A stretch of 64,000 nucleotides of DNA, taken from NCBI RefSeq assembly GCF_014653195.1, contig NZ_BNAH01000002.1, positions 62,377-126,376 on the forward strand, read 5' to 3'. A model generated the notes under the pieces. That model was not told the origin of the DNA. It saw only the letters and a program-made list of their open reading frames with translations, and ran no database searches. Source of the stretch: Thalassotalea profundi (lineage in GTDB: Bacteria; Pseudomonadota; Gammaproteobacteria; Enterobacterales; Alteromonadaceae). Positions 43,822 to 53,906 of this stretch are shown here, in pieces. Made by a program: the position numbers and the translations under genes. The first letter of the stretch is position 1. The number at the start of each line of letters is the position of its first letter.

Positions 43822-45125
43822 TAATCTGTCTCCACTATCATTGCTGCGCCTAAACCACCAGCAGCACATGCTGTTGTTAGCCCAATACCACCACCTCGAC
43901 GATTAAGTTCATTTAATGTTTGAACGATTAAACGTGTCCCTGTTGCTGCAAATGGATGTCCATAAGCCAATGAGCCCCCCATTACATTAAACTTATCCAT
44001 ATCAATTTCACCAATAGCTTTATCTCTATTTAAGTGAGTTTGTGCAAATTTATCACTAGCAAACATTTTCATATTCGCTAAGGCCTGAGCAGCAAAAGCT
44101 TCATGCATTTCAATTAAGTCTAAATCTTTTAATTCTAGTCCAGCTCGTTTTAACGCAATAGGAGTCGCATAGCTTGGGCCCATTAACATATCGTGCCAAA
44201 CATCAATAGCAGCAAAACCATAACTACGAACATAACCTAAAGGCTTATAGCCTAGCTCTTTGGCACGCCCTTCTCTCATCATAAGTACGGCAGAAGCACC
44301 ATCAGTTAATGCTGTGCTATTAGCTGCTGTAACTGTACCGTGTTTTCTATCGAATACTGGACGTAATTTTGCGTAACTTGCCAGTTCAGAATTGTCTCTA
44401 AAGCAGTTATCTTTATCGATGAAACTTTTGTAAGGCTCAACATGGGTTGCCATAACTTCACCGTCAAGTTTGCCTTCGTTCCAGCTTTTTGTCGCTAAGG
44501 TATGTGATCTATGCGCTAATTCATCTTGAGCTTCACGAGTTATACCATGCGTTTTAGCCATTTGTTCGGCAGTTTGCCCCATAGAAAGGCCCGTTGAATA
44601 TTCTGCTACTGCCGGTGGTACAGGTAAAATATCTTTCAAGCCAAGCTGACGTATTAAAGCAAACTTTTGTCCAAAAGTTTTTGCTTTACTTAAATCAAGT
44701 AAAGTACGCGCAAACTTTTTAGAAACACCAATAGGCGCAACAGATGAAGAATCAGCGCCACCAGCGACACCTACGTCAATCAAGCCTGCCATAATTGATT
44801 CTGTAATATTAACAGTAGACTGAAAACTAGTCGCACAAGCGCGTGATACACTGTAGGCATCCGTATGAACATTCATACCCGTACCTAAAACAATTTCACG
44901 AGCAATGTTTGGGGCTTCCGGCATTTGTACTACTTGACCGAAAACTAACTGTTCGATAATTTGTGGATCAATATCACTACGTTTGATTAGTTCATTAACG
45001 ACTATTTTGCCTAAATCAACCGCAGGTACACCATGAAATGCTGTTGCTTGTTTCGCAAATGGTGTACGTAACCCTGCTACAATTGCAATACGTTCTCCAC
45101 TTGCTGTCTGAAGTTTAACTGTCAT
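43821..45125 (-). CDS. fadI: 3-ketoacyl-CoA thiolase FadI
   Basis: This 434-residue thiolase has the nucleophilic Cys in [10 protein letters not shown] (about 98-107), [17 protein letters not shown] with the catalytic His, and [13 protein letters not shown] with the second Cys. It releases acetyl-CoA in the last step of beta-oxidation and forms a complex with FadJ. It is the first gene of the fadIJ operon. The ATG is preceded by AAGGAA. A FadR-like operator sits 16-30 bp upstream of the start. Confidence 0.95.
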   Translation of the reverse strand: MTVKLQTASGERIAIVAGLRTPFAKQATAFHGVPAVDLGKIVVNELIKRSDIDPQIIEQLVFGQVVQMPEAPNIAREIVLGTGMNVHTDAYSVSRACATSFQSTVNITESIMAGLIDVGVAGGADSSSVAPIGVSKKFARTLLDLSKAKTFGQKFALIRQLGLKDILPVPPAVAEYSTGLSMGQTAEQMAKTHGITREAQDELAHRSHTLATKSWNEGKLDGEVMATHVEPYKSFIDKDNCFRDNSELASYAKLRPVFDRKHGTVTAANSTALTDGASAVLMMREGRAKELGYKPLGYVRSYGFAAIDVWHDMLMGPSYATPIALKRAGLELKDLDLIEMHEAFAAQALANMKMFASDKFAQTHLNRDKAIGEIDMDKFNVMGGSLAYGHPFAATGTRLIVQTLNELNRRGGGIGLTTACAAGGLGAAMIVETD

Positions 45126-45441
45126 TCTATTTCCTTAACAAGAGGTCTGACCTCTGGGTTTATGCTTCAATTCTAACCATTAAATTACTTTTTTCAACTA
45201 AAGCGTGCTTTTTATTTTAAATAGCTTCTAGGAAAAACATAAAGTCTAATTATCAGACCTACAAAAAAACTATAATACTCTATCTTACAAGCGTCTATCT
45301 GACTAAAGCCTAACTCATTTTTAGATAAAATTTTTTACAATTTATCAGTAGCAGTTGTTTTTTATTTGTTGAACCATATATCTACAAACAAGTCGAATGA
45401 ATTTGTATAACAACCTTTAAACAACAAGTAACTAATTAATT
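45126..45441. promoter_or_regulatory. Divergent control region between fadI and moxR
   Basis: This 316-bp AT-rich stretch separates the divergent fadIJ and moxR operons. On the fadI side is the palindromic FadR-like site. A weaker related half-site (TATCAGACCT) lies at about 45250. No small ORF or RNA gene is evident. Confidence 0.5.
45141..45155. promoter_or_regulatory. FadR-like operator upstream of fadI
   Basis: AGAGGTCTGACCTCT is a perfect odd palindrome around the GGTCTGACC core. It matches the core of the gammaproteobacterial FadR site (TGGTCNGACCA). Its position just upstream of the fadI ribosome-binding site fits repression relieved by acyl-CoA. Confidence 0.7.
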
Positions 45442-46398
45442 ATGGCTATTGAGCATTTTTCATCATTAAAAGAACACTTATCTGAGCAAGTTATTGGTCA
45501 ACATGCATTAGTAGAAAATTTACTTATTGCACTTTTAGCAAATGGTCACTTAATTGTAGAAGGTCCTCCTGGATTAGCAAAAACTCGAGCCGTTAATGCC
45601 TTAGCCGACGGTGTAGAAGCTGACTTTCATCGAATTCAATTTACACCAGATTTATTACCTGCCGATTTAACAGGAACGGATATTTATCGCCCAGAAGATG
45701 GCACTTTTGTTTTTCAATCAGGGCCATTATTTAGAAATTTAGTACTCGCAGATGAAATAAACCGAGCACCAGCGAAAGTGCAATCAGCACTTTTAGAAGC
45801 CATGGCTGAAGGTCAAGTTACCGTTGGCAGAAATACCTACCAACTGCCTGAATTATTCCTAGTAATGGCAACACAAAATCCAATAGAGCAAGAAGGTACA
45901 TACCCACTGCCGGAAGCTCAACTTGATCGCTTTTTGATGCATATAGAAATAGATTATCCTGATGCAGCAAGTGAATTAGAAATTCTTCGCTTAAATCGTG
46001 GTGAAGCTATCAATAAAAATAAAAAGCAGTTAAGCCAAATATCTCAACAAGATATTTTTTCAGCTCGGGAACAAGTGCTAAGTATTCACATGGCTCCTGC
46101 TATTGAGCAATATATTGTCGATTTGATTATGGCAACACGTCAGCCAGAAAAATATGACGACAAACTTAAAAACTGGCTCGCCTATGGTGCAAGTCCAAGA
46201 GCGACTATCGCACTTGATCGCTGTTCTCGTGCAAGAGCATGGTTACATGGTCGGGATTTTGTTGGTCCTGAAGACGTACAAGCAGTATTTCATAATGTAT
46301 TACGCCACCGAATATTATTAACTTATCAAGCGGAAGCGGAAGGTATAAATAGTAATCAGTTGCTAGATCATATTCTTAGTTTAGTTGCTGTAGCTTAA
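45442..46398 (+). CDS. MoxR family AAA+ ATPase
   Basis: This 318-residue AAA+ protein has Walker A GPPGLAKT (41-48) and Walker B LVLADEINRAPAKVQSALLEAMAEGQVTVG. The sensor region MATQNPIEQEGTYPLPEAQLDRF is typical of MoxR. MoxR ATPases act as chaperones for metal or protein maturation with VWA partners. It is the first gene of a six-gene cluster (MoxR, DUF58, DUF4381, VWA, VWA-TPR, BatD) conserved in proteobacteria. Confidence 0.95.
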   Translation: MAIEHFSSLKEHLSEQVIGQHALVENLLIALLANGHLIVEGPPGLAKTRAVNALADGVEADFHRIQFTPDLLPADLTGTDIYRPEDGTFVFQSGPLFRNLVLADEINRAPAKVQSALLEAMAEGQVTVGRNTYQLPELFLVMATQNPIEQEGTYPLPEAQLDRFLMHIEIDYPDAASELEILRLNRGEAINKNKKQLSQISQQDIFSAREQVLSIHMAPAIEQYIVDLIMATRQPEKYDDKLKNWLAYGASPRATIALDRCSRARAWLHGRDFVGPEDVQAVFHNVLRHRILLTYQAEAEGINSNQLLDHILSLVAVA

Positions 46399-46460
46399 TT
46401 GTTCTACCCTAGTTCCGATAAGCTAATTGTGTTTTATATAAATAAACTAATCGACCTAAA

Positions 46461-47471
46461 ATGATGTGGTTTCGAAAACCTGAAAAGATTGAGCAACAAA
46501 ATACAGAGCAGCAATTAAATGAGCTTGCTACTGATGGGGTAAATTTGTCTCTAGATGAATTAATGCGTTATCAAAGTAAAAGTTCGCTCATAAATATTAA
46601 TGCCGTACGTAATTTACATGGCAAAATGTCGGGAAACTACTTAGCACGATCTAAGGGTCGCGGTATGGAGTTTGACGAAGTACGTCACTATCAAACTGGT
46701 GATGACATACGTGCTATTGATTGGCGAGTTACGGCTCGTACAGGCACGACTCACACTAAACTTTTTCGCGAAGAAATAGAACGTCCCGTACAAATCATTA
46801 CTGACTTGAGCCATAACATGTTATTTGGTTCAAAATTATTATTTAAATCTGTACAGGCTGCACATTTAGCAGCACTTGTCGCTTGGCATGCTAAAAGCCG
46901 TGGTGATCGCATTGGTGGGATTGTGTTTAACCAACAACAACATACTGAGTTAAAGCCTCGTAGCCGTCAGCAAGGGGTACTGCATTACCTAAATACTCTA
47001 ATTGCCACACATAAAAGTAGTATTGAGCTTCAACATAAAACGTCTGTACATGATGCAAAAGCAGATCTATTTTTTGAAGAAAACTGTTTAAGAGCGAGAC
47101 AAATATCTCGTCCAGGTAGTTTGGTGTATTTTATCACAGACGGCCATAGCATTAGCCAAGAGGCAATCCGTCATTTATCAAGCATTTCTCAGCACTGTGA
47201 ATTAGTCATGTGTTTATTATCAGATCCTCTAGAGCATGAATTACCAGAAAGTAAAACGAAAGTTAATGTCAGTATTAGTGATGGTATCAATCAACAACAA
47301 TTAACTTTAGGTGATACACGTACTGCTGATTTTTATCGCTATAAAGCCGAAGTATTTAATCAAACTATAGAACAATCACTAACCAAAGCTGGCGCTCGTT
47401 TATTGCATTTTAGCGCTGGGCAATCAATTGAACATCAATTAAAAGATGGAGTTGCGTCTTGGATCCGTTAG
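46461..47471 (+). CDS. DUF58 domain protein
   Basis: This 336-residue protein has the DUF58 signature SKGRGMEFDEVRHYQTGDDIRAIDW, then TARTGTTHTKLFREEIERPV, in a VWA-like fold without a complete MIDAS. DUF58 proteins accompany MoxR ATPases and probably act as adaptors. The gene starts about 60 bp after moxR and overlaps the DUF4381 gene by 13 bp. Confidence 0.92.
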   Translation: MMWFRKPEKIEQQNTEQQLNELATDGVNLSLDELMRYQSKSSLININAVRNLHGKMSGNYLARSKGRGMEFDEVRHYQTGDDIRAIDWRVTARTGTTHTKLFREEIERPVQIITDLSHNMLFGSKLLFKSVQAAHLAALVAWHAKSRGDRIGGIVFNQQQHTELKPRSRQQGVLHYLNTLIATHKSSIELQHKTSVHDAKADLFFEENCLRARQISRPGSLVYFITDGHSISQEAIRHLSSISQHCELVMCLLSDPLEHELPESKTKVNVSISDGINQQQLTLGDTRTADFYRYKAEVFNQTIEQSLTKAGARLLHFSAGQSIEHQLKDGVASWIR

Positions 47472-47938
47472 CTCAACTTAAAGATATTCACATACCTGAA
47501 GCGATAAATAATTACCCTTTGGCCTACGGTTGGTGGATTTTATTAATGATCACCATCGTATTAATAGCACTGGCTATTCATGCCGTTATTCGCCACAGAA
47601 AAGTAACAAAATTTCAACGTGAAGCCATCAAGCGTTTATCACTACCCATTGAAAACAATGATGAAATTATTATTACTCTTAAATGGGCCGCTATTCAATA
47701 CTTTCCAAGACAAACGATTGCACAATTTCACGGTGAACAACTCATTGAGTTTTTCTTAAAACATTTACCAGAAAAACACCATGAAAAATTTAAAAAATTA
47801 TCACAAAATGGATTCGACCATCGTTATCACCCCTCTGAAAGTTCGCTTGATAACGATTTACTTCAAGCCGCCCTACTTTGGTTAAAGCATGCGCTACCAA
47901 CTAAAAACAATGCTAAAGCTGAGGTAAGTCATGATTAG
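47459..47938 (+). CDS. DUF4381 membrane protein
   Basis: This 159-residue protein has one membrane segment near the N terminus (about 23-44, YGWWILLMITIVLIALAIHAV) after LKDIHIPEAINNYPLA, the DUF4381 start pattern. A cytoplasmic helical domain follows. It overlaps both neighbours (13 bp upstream and 8 bp downstream), so it is coupled within the Bat operon. The function is unknown. Confidence 0.85.
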   Translation: MDPLAQLKDIHIPEAINNYPLAYGWWILLMITIVLIALAIHAVIRHRKVTKFQREAIKRLSLPIENNDEIIITLKWAAIQYFPRQTIAQFHGEQLIEFFLKHLPEKHHEKFKKLSQNGFDHRYHPSESSLDNDLLQAALLWLKHALPTKNNAKAEVSHD

Positions 47939-48941
47939 TTTTAATCTTGTTTGGGTACTAGTATTAATTCCTTTGCCCCTACTAATTTATTGGTTACCAG
48001 CAAAATCATATAAAGAACCGGCATCCTTAAAAATGCCAACTTTAGTACCTGGCATTAAAGCTCAATCAGTGAGTAACAGCCGTAAAAAAACACCCATTTG
48101 GTTATTGGCGATCCTATGGATATTACTAGTCGTTTCCGCAAGCCAACCTCAGTGGTTAGGTGAAGCCATTAATATTCCTACTGAAGGTAGAGAAATGATG
48201 TTAGCGGTTGATTTATCCGGCAGTATGCAAGTGGAAGACATGAGCTTAAATGGCCAAACCGTTAACCGTCTAGATATGTTAAAAACATTATTAAGTGAAT
48301 TTATTGATCGTCGGGTAGGAGATCGTCTAGGTCTAATTTTATTTGGTGATGACGCATATATGCAAACACCAATGACTTACGATAGAAATACAGTTCAACA
48401 AATGTTAAATGAAACAGTCTTAGGTTTAGTTGGAAAACAAACCGCAATCGGTGACGCTATAGCTTTAGCGGTAAAACGCTTCGATGAAAAGAAAGAATCC
48501 AACAGGGTTTTATTATTATTAACTGATGGTCAAAATACCGCTGGGAAAATAACCCCTGATCAAGCTTTAGAGCTTGCTATAGCCAAAAACATCACCATTT
48601 ATTCAATTGGTATCGGTGCTGACGTTATGATACAAAAATCACTTTTTGGTGCACGACGAGTTAACCCTTCCAGTGAGCTTGATGAAGAATCACTTAAGCG
48701 TATGGCTGACCAAACTAATGGCCAATATTTTCGTGCGCGCAGTAGTGAAGATATGGAGAAAATTTATCAATTACTTGATGAATTAGAACCAGTAGAACAA
48801 GAACAACAGCAGATGCGTCCTCTCACATCATTATTTTATTATCCGTTATCACTTGCACTGTTTATCAGTTTTATTTATCTATTTTGGCTAACAATTAGTC
48901 AATCAATCCGTACAAAAAAGCACAGTGAGGACTTCTTATGA
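47931..48941 (+). CDS. BatA-like VWA domain membrane protein
   Basis: This 336-residue protein has two N-terminal membrane segments (about 4-22 and 55-72). A VWA domain follows with an intact MIDAS (DLSGSMQ at 94-100, a Thr and an Asp further on at LLTDGQNTAG), and a C-terminal membrane segment lies near 298-320. It belongs to the BatA/aerotolerance-type family, with the metal-binding domain probably facing the periplasm. Its stop overlaps the next start (ATGA). Confidence 0.92.
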   Translation: MISFNLVWVLVLIPLPLLIYWLPAKSYKEPASLKMPTLVPGIKAQSVSNSRKKTPIWLLAILWILLVVSASQPQWLGEAINIPTEGREMMLAVDLSGSMQVEDMSLNGQTVNRLDMLKTLLSEFIDRRVGDRLGLILFGDDAYMQTPMTYDRNTVQQMLNETVLGLVGKQTAIGDAIALAVKRFDEKKESNRVLLLLTDGQNTAGKITPDQALELAIAKNITIYSIGIGADVMIQKSLFGARRVNPSSELDEESLKRMADQTNGQYFRARSSEDMEKIYQLLDELEPVEQEQQQMRPLTSLFYYPLSLALFISFIYLFWLTISQSIRTKKHSEDFL

Positions 48942-50809
48942 TGAGTGATTTCCATTTTATTCGTCCATGGTGGTTAATCGCTATTATTGTATTAGTCTTT
49001 GCGATACGCTTATTAAAAAAATATCGCATAAGTCAATCAGGTTGGCAGCAGTTACTCCCTAAGCATTTAGCGAATAAACTTATTGATAGTAAAGAAAATA
49101 ACAAGGAGCTTTCACTTACACTTCCATTTATTATTGGTTTATTGATAATAACAGCTTTAGCGGGGCCTACATGGAAAAAATTACCCCAACCCGTCTATCA
49201 AGTTGCTCGCGGTTCTATATTGATCATGGATATGTCATATTCTTTATATGCTACAGATATCGCGCCTAATCGTTTAACTCGTGCTCGTTATAAAGCTATC
49301 GATTTACTTGAAAACTTAAATGAAGGTGAAATAGGATTAATAGCATACGCTGGTGATGCATTTGTTATTAGCCCTTTAACCGAAGATAGTAATAATATTA
49401 AATTATTACTGCCTTCATTAAGTCCTGACCTAATGCCCGAACTCGGCAGTAATCCATATGCGGCACTTTCGCTAGCCGACCAAATGTTAAAAAACGCTGG
49501 GCATCTTAGTGGCGATATCTACTGGTTTACTGATGGTGTAGACAACTCAGATATTCAGGACATTACAGAATGGACTAGAAATCACCCTCATCGGCTGAAT
49601 ATTCTCGGAGTGGGAACACAAGCTGGAGCACCAATAAAATTAACAAATGGCGAGTTAATGAAAGATGATAATGGCGCGATTATTATACCCAAACTTCCAG
49701 TATCTACGTTAAGAGGAATTGCAGAGCGTGCACAAGGTAATTTCTCAACTTTAGTCACGAATGATACCGATATTAAAAAATTACTTGAGAAACCACTAGA
49801 ACTAGAACAAGAAAAAAAGTCTGAAAATGTTAATAATACCGGTGATCAATGGCAGGAATTCGGCCCTTATTTGCTCTTATTAGTCCTCCCTTTAGTGCTT
49901 GGTTATTTCAGACGTGGCAGTTTATTAGTTATTTTACCTTTTTCAATAATGTTAACTCCTACTCAACAAGCCCATGCTGATATTTGGCAAGATTTATGGA
50001 AAACAAAAGATCAGCAAGGACAAGCACACTTTCAAGCCCAAGAATACGAAAAAGCTGCTCAACAATTTACAGATCCTTTATGGCAAGGTAGTGCACTTTT
50101 TAAAGCTGAAAAATATGAAGAAGCCTTGGCCGCTTTTCAACAAGTAAACACCCCTGAATCTCTTTATAACCAAGGGAATACTTTGGCCAAATTACATAGA
50201 TTTGACGAAGCTATCACAGCTTATGAAAAAGCTATTGCACAACAACCTGACAATGAAGATGCTAAAGCCAATAAGGCATTAGTGGAACAGTTAAAGCAAC
50301 AACAAGACAACCAACAAAACAGTGATCAAAACCAACAACAAGAAAGTGATCAACAAGAACAACAAGACTCTGAGCAAAATTCAAATCAAAATCCCCAACA
50401 AAATTCGGATCAAAGTAAGCAACAAGACTCAAAGCAACAACAAGACCAAGGTAATCAACCTCAGTCAAACGACGAAAATCAACCGGATACACCAGAGCAA
50501 TCTAAGCAATCTAAGCAATCTGAGCAATCTGAGCAATCTGAGCAGCAAAAAGCTGAAGCCGATAAGGAAAAACAACAACAAGAAAATGAAGCACAACAGT
50601 CTGAGGAAAATTCAGCACCTCAACCCACTGAAAAACAAGCTGCAGAAATGGCGCAAGCCCAGATAGATAAAGAAACTGAACAAAAACATCAACAACTTTT
50701 AAATAAAGTAACGGATGATCCATATTTATTACTTCGTAATAAAATGCAAATTGAATATCAAAAACGACGTCACAACTCGAGTCAAACAGGAGTTAAGAAA
50801 AAGTGGTAA
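48938..50809 (+). CDS. BatB/BatC-like VWA-TPR membrane protein
   Basis: This 623-residue protein combines a VWA domain (MIDAS DMSYSL at about 97-102; FTDGVDNSD), a membrane segment near 308-330, TPR repeats (about 380-450; SLYNQGNTLAKLHRFDEAITAYEKAI) and a long Q/N/S/E-rich tail (about 450-580). It corresponds to a fusion of the BatB and BatC roles. The tail includes five tandem 9-bp repeats. The gene overlaps batD by 7 bp. Confidence 0.9.
   Translation: MMSDFHFIRPWWLIAIIVLVFAIRLLKKYRISQSGWQQLLPKHLANKLIDSKENNKELSLTLPFIIGLLIITALAGPTWKKLPQPVYQVARGSILIMDMSYSLYATDIAPNRLTRARYKAIDLLENLNEGEIGLIAYAGDAFVISPLTEDSNNIKLLLPSLSPDLMPELGSNPYAALSLADQMLKNAGHLSGDIYWFTDGVDNSDIQDITEWTRNHPHRLNILGVGTQAGAPIKLTNGELMKDDNGAIIIPKLPVSTLRGIAERAQGNFSTLVTNDTDIKKLLEKPLELEQEKKSENVNNTGDQWQEFGPYLLLLVLPLVLGYFRRGSLLVILPFSIMLTPTQQAHADIWQDLWKTKDQQGQAHFQAQEYEKAAQQFTDPLWQGSALFKAEKYEEALAAFQQVNTPESLYNQGNTLAKLHRFDEAITAYEKAIAQQPDNEDAKANKALVEQLKQQQDNQQNSDQNQQQESDQQEQQDSEQNSNQNPQQNSDQSKQQDSKQQQDQGNQPQSNDENQPDTPEQSKQSKQSEQSEQSEQQKAEADKEKQQQENEAQQSEENSAPQPTEKQAAEMAQAQIDKETEQKHQQLLNKVTDDPYLLLRNKMQIEYQKRRHNSSQTGVKKKW
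50495..50539 (+). repeat. Five tandem 9-bp repeats coding EQS/KQS
   Basis: Units (G/A)AGCAATCT are repeated five times, coding alternating EQS and KQS within the Q-rich tail of the VWA-TPR protein. Nine-base units keep the frame, so copy number can change without frameshift. Confidence 0.8.
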
Positions 50810-52488
50810 AAAAAATACTTTGCCTACTAGGTTTATTTTTCTTGCTAGAAGCACATGTTTTAGCAGAGGTTATTGCTTCAGTTGATAAAAACCCAGTCAT
50901 TGCTAATGAATCATTCGTATTAACCATAACTGCAGATGATGACATTGACGCTAACGCTCTTGACACTAGCCCATTATTAGATGACTTTATTGTTGGACGT
51001 ACCTCAGTAAGCTCACAAACGAGTATGGTCAACTTCAAAACAACTCGTTTAACTAAATGGACTACCGTACTCATTGCTAAGCAAGAAGGTACATATTCTA
51101 TTCCCTCTTTTAGTATTGAAGGTCAAAAAACTCAACCCATAACACTCAAGGTTGTATCGCCATCAGACACTTCCGCTGCCAATATTCAACAAGATATATT
51201 TATTACTAACGACATCTCGGCCAAGGAAGTATATGTACAACAGCAAATTACTTTAACGGTAAAATTACATTTTTCTTCAGAATTAAAACGAGGTAGCTTA
51301 ACAGAGCCCACCTTACCTGGTGCAAATATCACCCAAATAGGTAAAGATATTGAAAACGAAACCATTATTAATGGAAGACGCTATCGCGTCATTGAACGAA
51401 CTTATGCAATAAGCCCACAACAAAGTGGAGAAATGGTTATTCAGTCTCCATTGTTTTCTGGTGAAATTATGCAACCATCGGCTCGACGGAGCAATTTCCT
51501 AAGTTTTGCCGAAACTAAGCCGGTTAGTGTTGTTGGTGAAGAAATAGCAATTACGGTTAAACCTATACCCCAAGACTATCAAGGCGTGTGGTTACCAAGT
51601 GAATTAATCGCCTTACATCAAGAATGGCAACCAGAAGCGGAAAAATTTAAGGTGGGTGAACCCATTACTCGTGTTATTACGCTAACGGCCGCTGGTTTAT
51701 CAAAAGAACAATTGCCCTTAATTAACGTTGAAGTGCCTGGTGGCTTAAAAATTTATCCAGATCAAGCGGAATTACATACCGGCATAAATAATAATCGACT
51801 TGTGAGTCAGAAAGTCCGGAACTTTGCAATTGTTGCCAGTAAACCAGGCAATTACCTTTTACCAGAAATACGTATTCCTTGGTGGAATACAAAAACAAAC
51901 CGTATGGAGCATGCGACAATACCTGCCGAGCATATTACCATAGCACCGAATGCTGACCTGCCTCAGCAAAATACACCGCTCAATAATGCTGAACCAGAGA
52001 CAGTGCCTTCAAATTCAGCTATTACTCCACCTTCGCAAGTAATTATTGAAAAGGCGTCTTGGTTACAATGGTTATTTTTGGGACTATGGCTATTGACTTG
52101 CTTTGCTTGGTGGCTTTCTGCTAAACGACATGCTGTAAAAGGTCCTCATAAGAAAGACGCAAATAAACATAACCAAGAGAAAAAAGGTAATATGTACCTT
52201 GCTTTACTCGCTGCAGGTAAAAAGGGGGATACAAAATTAATGATGTCTTTAATTTTACCTTGGTTTAACCAATTAACTTCACAGCAATTAACTTCGCTAT
52301 CAGACGTTTATCAGCAAGTATCTGACCCCGCTTTTAAGCAAGCAGTGACTGAACTTCAACAAGCTTGCTATGGCCCCTCACCACAACTATTTAACAGCGA
52401 TCAATTGTTAAGTTTAATACAAACCATCAACAAAACTTTTTCTTCTTCAATTAAATCAACAAAGACTAGGTTTTCTTTAAACCCATAG
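50803..52488 (+). CDS. BatD family protein
   Basis: This 561-residue protein has a signal peptide (about 1-20) and immunoglobulin-like beta domains typical of BatD (VIASVDKNPVIANESFVLTITADDD; WLPSELIALHQEW). A membrane segment lies near 423-442, followed by a cytoplasmic helical tail. It ends the MoxR-Bat operon. The family is linked to aerotolerance and envelope stress; the exact role is unknown. Confidence 0.9.
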   Translation: MVKKILCLLGLFFLLEAHVLAEVIASVDKNPVIANESFVLTITADDDIDANALDTSPLLDDFIVGRTSVSSQTSMVNFKTTRLTKWTTVLIAKQEGTYSIPSFSIEGQKTQPITLKVVSPSDTSAANIQQDIFITNDISAKEVYVQQQITLTVKLHFSSELKRGSLTEPTLPGANITQIGKDIENETIINGRRYRVIERTYAISPQQSGEMVIQSPLFSGEIMQPSARRSNFLSFAETKPVSVVGEEIAITVKPIPQDYQGVWLPSELIALHQEWQPEAEKFKVGEPITRVITLTAAGLSKEQLPLINVEVPGGLKIYPDQAELHTGINNNRLVSQKVRNFAIVASKPGNYLLPEIRIPWWNTKTNRMEHATIPAEHITIAPNADLPQQNTPLNNAEPETVPSNSAITPPSQVIIEKASWLQWLFLGLWLLTCFAWWLSAKRHAVKGPHKKDANKHNQEKKGNMYLALLAAGKKGDTKLMMSLILPWFNQLTSQQLTSLSDVYQQVSDPAFKQAVTELQQACYGPSPQLFNSDQLLSLIQTINKTFSSSIKSTKTRFSLNP

Positions 52489-52514
52489 AATAAACGCCAA
52501 AGTCAATTACTTTT

Positions 52515-52546
52515 AATAAGCATAGCTATTAACTGCTATGCTTATT
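52515..52546. terminator. Hairpin after the Bat operon
   Basis: AATAAGCATAGC (52515-52526) and GCTATGCTTATT (52535-52546) form a perfect 12-bp stem 26 bp after the batD stop. There is no long T-run, so its strength as an intrinsic terminator is uncertain. Confidence 0.55.
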
Positions 52547-52635
52547 AGTGATTCTATTATAAAGAATTTCTCATTATTGAAATTAATACCTGTAACTACA
52601 GGTCTAATACTATATGGCGATACAAATAATTATTT

Positions 52636-53151
52636 ATGGCAACTAAACAAACTAGATACGAAGCATTAGTTAACGCACTTCATAGTGATCTTTTTCGTTA
52701 TGCGTACTGGCTTACCAACGATAAACATGTAGCTGAAGATGTTGTGCAAGAAACCTTTCTTCGCGCATGGAAATCTCTTGACTCACTAAAAGACGAGAAG
52801 GCAGCTAAATCTTGGCTTATTACTATTTTAAGGCGAGAAAACGCTAGAAGATTCGAGCGTAAACGCTTTGAAATGAGTGAATACGAAGAAGCAAGCATTC
52901 TTGATGTTAATGCACATAGCAGTGAACAAGAAATTGAAAATCACTGGCTTAGAGACAAAATAGCTCAAATGCCTGAAGAATATCGAGAGCCATTAGTGCT
53001 ACAAGTTATCGGCGGTTTTAGCGGTGAAGAAATTGCAGATTTATTATCGCTCAATAAAAATACCGTAATGACGCGACTTTTCAGAGCGCGTAATCAGTTA
53101 AAAGAAGCCCTTGATGAAGAGCCGGAAGTAAGAGGTCAATATAATGGATGA
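52636..53151 (+). CDS. RNA polymerase ECF-type sigma factor
   Basis: This 171-residue sigma-70 family factor has region 2 (HSDLFRYAYWLTNDKHVAEDVVQETFLRAW, about 16-45) and region 4 (EEIADLLSLNKNTVMTRLFRARNQLKEAL, about 135-163). It overlaps the downstream anti-sigma gene by 8 bp. It probably controls an envelope or stress regulon. Confidence 0.92.
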   Translation: MATKQTRYEALVNALHSDLFRYAYWLTNDKHVAEDVVQETFLRAWKSLDSLKDEKAAKSWLITILRRENARRFERKRFEMSEYEEASILDVNAHSSEQEIENHWLRDKIAQMPEEYREPLVLQVIGGFSGEEIADLLSLNKNTVMTRLFRARNQLKEALDEEPEVRGQYNG

Positions 53152-53857
53152 TTTGCAATTTAGACGTAGTTTGTACGCAGATCCCAATAATCGTGATAAT
53201 GACTTAATAGAGGCATTATCTAAGGATCCACAAAAGCAAAAGTTTGCCCATGAAGTATCAATACTCGAAGATAAAATATTCAATGCTTTGAATGTTCCTG
53301 TTCCTGATGATCTTGCAAAGAAATTATTGCTTAAACAAACTTTTGCTAGCCATAAACAACATAAACGTAAAACTCGTATTCAATTAGCATTAGCGGCTTC
53401 TGTTGCTATAACCTTTGGTATCACTTTTAGTTTAATGCAATTTTCACATACGTATAAAACAATAAGTGACTATGCTATTGCTCACGTTAATCATGAAGCA
53501 GAATATTTTAATAATGATATTAAAACCAGAGTTAGCTTAACCAAATTAAACCAAAAGATGTCGGCATTTAATGGTGTTTTCTTAGAGCAACTAGGCGAAT
53601 TGATCGCCGCAAATTATTGTCGATTCGATGGTACAAAAAGCTTACATTTGGTATTCAAAGGACAGTCAACCCCGGTAAACATTTTTATTGTACCTAAGAG
53701 TGAATATTTGAAAGTAGGTGATCACTTTGAAAATGAGCACATGCAAGGACTGGTAAATAATTTTTACAATAACAACATTATTATTGTCGGTGATAAGAAT
53801 GAGCCTTTAAAAAAATGGCAGGCTCAGATCAGTCAAAAAGTTCGTATCTCTACATAA
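53144..53857 (+). CDS. Anti-sigma factor-like membrane protein (DUF3379)
   Basis: This 237-residue protein has a cytoplasmic N-terminal part (MDDLQFRRSLYADPNNRDN). One membrane segment lies at about 80-97 (IQLALAASVAITFGITFSL), followed by a periplasmic domain. The sequence pattern matches DUF3379, found paired with ECF sigma factors in marine gammaproteobacteria. The overlapping genes point to translational coupling. The anti-sigma role is inferred from pairing and topology. Confidence 0.82.
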   Translation: MDDLQFRRSLYADPNNRDNDLIEALSKDPQKQKFAHEVSILEDKIFNALNVPVPDDLAKKLLLKQTFASHKQHKRKTRIQLALAASVAITFGITFSLMQFSHTYKTISDYAIAHVNHEAEYFNNDIKTRVSLTKLNQKMSAFNGVFLEQLGELIAANYCRFDGTKSLHLVFKGQSTPVNIFIVPKSEYLKVGDHFENEHMQGLVNNFYNNNIIIVGDKNEPLKKWQAQISQKVRIST

Positions 53858-53870
53858 CCCATTGAATAAA

Positions 53871-53899
53871 GCCTAATAGCAAACGATATGCTATTAGGC
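53871..53899. terminator. Hairpin between convergent genes
   Basis: GCCTAATAGCA (53871-53881) and TGCTATTAGGC (53889-53899) form a perfect 11-bp stem between the anti-sigma gene and putP, which converge here. It probably serves both, though U-runs are weak. Confidence 0.6.
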
Positions 53900-53906
53900 A
53901 CATTCC

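Noticed and set aside
43822..43869. N-terminal extension of FadJ
   Set aside because: It would lie inside fadI and has no family match; the TAATG overlap start is standard.
50322..50666. 114-codon frame in the Q-rich tail
   Set aside because: It is an alternate frame of a repetitive CAA-rich region; the main frame has VWA and TPR domains.
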